Shown in pieces: positions 5,357-6,911 of a stretch of DNA of 6,911 nucleotides (positions are counted from its first letter, which is position 1; each line of letters starts with the position of its first letter). Origin of the DNA: an uncultured Clostridia bacterium (GTDB taxonomy: Bacteria; Bacillota; Clostridia; Oscillospirales; Oscillospiraceae); the NCBI GenBank assembly GCA_947177115.1, contig CAMWTG010000146.1, positions 1 through 6,911 on the forward strand, written 5' to 3'. Under the pieces are notes generated by a model that was given only the letters and a program-made list of their open reading frames with translations, did not search any database and was not told where the DNA came from. The translations under genes were made by a program, and so were the position numbers.

Positions 5357-6649
5357 TTATTCCTCCTCCAACTGCCAGAGGTGCTTATCCCTCCGGAAGA
5401 TCAGGCAGACCAGCACGCCTGCCCCCGCGATGATCAGAAACAGCAGCGCAGCGCCGCTGCCCTTGCCGCTGCCCAGCAGGCGGACCAGCGCGCTCTCCGC
5501 CGCCAGTCCCGCCATAAACGGCTCGCAGACCCTGTCCACCAGCCAGCCGCCCAGCAGATAGCCCACCGGGATGGTAAAGAATTGCAGCGTGTTCCGGGCG
5601 GCGTACACCCGCCCCTGCAGCTCCACCGGAATATGCAGCCGCATCAGCGCCCCCAGGTTGGCGTTCATCACCGGGATGAACAGCCACCCCAGGATGGAGC
5701 CCGTGTACCACACGCCCGCATGCCGTCCCAGTGCCAGCAGCAGGTTCTCTGTGCTCATGGAGAACAGCAGGCTGTTGCAGATGACCCGCACCCGGCTTTT
5801 AGGCGCGGGCAGCGCCGTTACCAGCAGGCTCCCCACCAGGTTGGCGATCCCGGTAACGGTCTGCAAAAGCCCCAGCGCCGTCTCCCCGCCGCCGGGACGG
5901 GAGAGCACCATGGCGGGCAGCGCCGCGTTGTAGACGCTGGCGATCAGGTTGATGGCCGCCAGAAACAGGATCATGTCCAGCACGCCCCGGTTCTGCCTCA
6001 GCCACCCCAGGCCCTCCCGTGCCGAATGCAGCAGGCTGCTGTTCTCTTCCGCCGCCCGCTTCTCCGGGATCCGGATAAACAGCAGCAGGCAGCCCACCGC
6101 CACGGCGCAGGTGGCCAGGTCAAAGGCGATCACCGCCTCCAATCCCAGCAGCATCAGCACCGCCGTAGCCAGCACCGGGGACAGCAGCGTCACCAGGGAG
6201 CCGGACAGGCTCCGCAGCCCCGCCACCCGCTGGGCCTGCTCCTTCGGGGTCAGCAGGGTAATCGTTACCTCGCTCACCGGCTGCTGGATGGTGTTCATCA
6301 GGCCGTTCAGGGCGTTGATGGCGTAGAGGTGCCAGACCTCCAGCCGCCCGGTCCGCAGCAGGACCAGCACCGCCACCGTGGTCAGCGCCGCGAACAGGTC
6401 GCAGACGATCATGGTCTTTTTCTTGTCCCACCGGTCCGCCAGACTGCCGGCGAACATACTCAGCAGCACATAGGGGGCGTAGGAGGCGATGGACAGTCCC
6501 GCCGTGGTCAGGGCGGAGCCCTGCTGCTGGTAGGACCAGATGACCAGCGCGAAGCTGGTCATGGCGCTGCCCAGGGCGGACAGGGCCTGGGTGCTCCAGA
6601 GAATAAGAAATATCTTCAGTCCCGCAAGGGAGGAAAAATACTTTTTCAT
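5357..6649 (-). CDS. MFS transporter, drug/macrolide-efflux-like (DHA3 type)
   Basis: This is a 430-residue inner-membrane secondary transporter with about twelve hydrophobic segments, from residue 11 to a last one at about 400-418. The loop between segments 2 and 3 has the MFS motif A as GSLADRWDKKK (68-78). The early pattern (STQALSALGSAMTSFALVIW), a central loop at about 194-222 (IPEKRAAEENSS) and the overall length fit the MefA/EntS-like efflux group. Substrates of that group are varied and the cargo here cannot be read from sequence. The ATG at 6649 has AAGGAG about 10 nt upstream. It is the first gene of an operon with the SDR, whose Shine-Dalgarno sits in its last codons. A 9-bp inverted repeat lies about 80-120 bp upstream. 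No resistance regulator adjoins it. Confidence 0.92.
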   Translation of the reverse strand: MKKYFSSLAGLKIFLILWSTQALSALGSAMTSFALVIWSYQQQGSALTTAGLSIASYAPYVLLSMFAGSLADRWDKKKTMIVCDLFAALTTVAVLVLLRTGRLEVWHLYAINALNGLMNTIQQPVSEVTITLLTPKEQAQRVAGLRSLSGSLVTLLSPVLATAVLMLLGLEAVIAFDLATCAVAVGCLLLFIRIPEKRAAEENSSLLHSAREGLGWLRQNRGVLDMILFLAAINLIASVYNAALPAMVLSRPGGGETALGLLQTVTGIANLVGSLLVTALPAPKSRVRVICNSLLFSMSTENLLLALGRHAGVWYTGSILGWLFIPVMNANLGALMRLHIPVELQGRVYAARNTLQFFTIPVGYLLGGWLVDRVCEPFMAGLAAESALVRLLGSGKGSGAALLFLIIAGAGVLVCLIFRRDKHLWQLEEE

Positions 6650-6730
6650 ACAGACTTTGCTCCTTTTTGTATGTTTTCATGTTGGTCACAAAAATGCAAA
6701 GCCTGTTCCGAACGAGTTTACCTGTTTTCA

Positions 6731-6770
6731 GCTCCATGCCGTCCTGTCCGGATCAGACCTTGCATGGAGC
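6731..6770. promoter_or_regulatory. Inverted repeat upstream of the MFS-SDR operon
   Basis: GCTCCATGC (6731-6739) and GCATGGAGC (6762-6770) are perfect 9-bp inverted repeats 22 bp apart. They lie 82-121 bp before the MFS start codon, so they could be a two-site operator or a leader-RNA hairpin. No T-run follows on the minus strand, so a simple attenuator is not supported. No convincing -35/-10 pair was found in 6650-6780. Confidence 0.45.
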
Positions 6771-6807
6771 GTTGACAATGCAGAGGGGCAGGGTCATGGT
6801 CTCACTC

Positions 6808-6911
6808 CCTTCTTCTCTGCCGCGCTTTGCGCGGCACGGTGGTTGGTTCTTGACCTGGCCCGGGACCTGCGCGGCCCCGGACTCCGCGCCTACTTTTTGT
6901 GTGAACAAAAA
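6808..6911. repeat. Dispersed hairpin repeat, copy 2, inverted and cut by the window edge
   Basis: The last 21 bases are identical to the reverse complement of 516-536, half of the palindrome at 510-539. The other end matches as well: CCTTCTT, then the perfect hairpin TGCCGCGC-TTT-GCGCGGCA (6818-6836), corresponds to the reverse complement of 624-650. Between these ends the two copies differ in length and sequence but keep G+C hairpins, here GCGCGG/CCGCGC near 6870-6889. It therefore has conserved ends and a variable middle. No gene is supported in 6650-6911. Confidence 0.75.

Noticed and set aside
6120..6737. A minus-strand frame starting in the inverted repeat and overlapping the MFS start, possible leader peptide
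   Set aside because: It continues about 200 codons out of frame inside the MFS gene, so it does not look like a short leader; no strong ribosome binding site.
5381..6775. A 464-codon plus-strand open frame opposite the MFS gene
   Set aside because: Gln, His and Arg-rich composition typical of the antisense of a hydrophobic GC-rich membrane protein gene.
6779..6911. Plus-strand open frame running off the right edge
   Set aside because: It translates the dispersed repeat and has no good promoter -10 or ribosome binding site.

Overview
The window looks like chromosomal DNA of a high-GC, gut-type clostridial Firmicute, most plausibly from the Oscillospiraceae (Flavonifractor/Oscillibacter-like). 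The reasons are the GC-rich coding sequence, AGGAGG-type ribosome binding sites, a clostridial 2[4Fe-4S] ferredoxin, an AbrB/SpoVT regulator with a zinc-ribbon tail, a ClpC chaperone, and intergenic hairpin repeats of a kind I recall from this group. The assignment comes from reading the sequence, not from a database search.

Layout. Positions 1-664 hold no convincing gene. They contain a nested imperfect palindrome of about 445 bp, then a run of short perfect hairpins (449-650). A minus-strand clpC (665-3121) follows. It is divergent from a small plus-strand ferredoxin gene (3275-3445), which has a good promoter and a strong terminator. Next on the plus strand is a two-gene regulatory operon: an 80-aa Cro/C1-type HTH protein (3715-3957) and a 92-aa AbrB-like protein with two CxxC pairs (3974-4252). 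A palindromic candidate operator lies upstream and a terminator downstream. A very compact independent unit then has its own promoter, Shine-Dalgarno, a 25-codon ORF (4393-4470) and terminator. Converging on it from the right is a minus-strand operon of an MFS efflux-type transporter (5357-6649) followed by a short-chain dehydrogenase/reductase (4617-5351) that resembles the EF-P-modifying YmfI group. The last 110 bases hold a second, inverted, truncated copy of the hairpin repeat found at 449-650.

How the parts relate. The genes are mostly housekeeping or regulatory and do not form one obvious pathway: protein quality control (ClpC), low-potential electron transfer (ferredoxin), transcriptional control (HTH-AbrB), and transport plus a reductase (MFS-SDR, probably translationally coupled). 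The least explained parts are the free-standing 25-aa peptide or small-RNA unit at 4337-4537, the nested palindrome at the left edge, and the hairpin repeats bracketing the gene block in opposite orientation. No rRNA, tRNA, CRISPR array, transposase or phage gene was seen.
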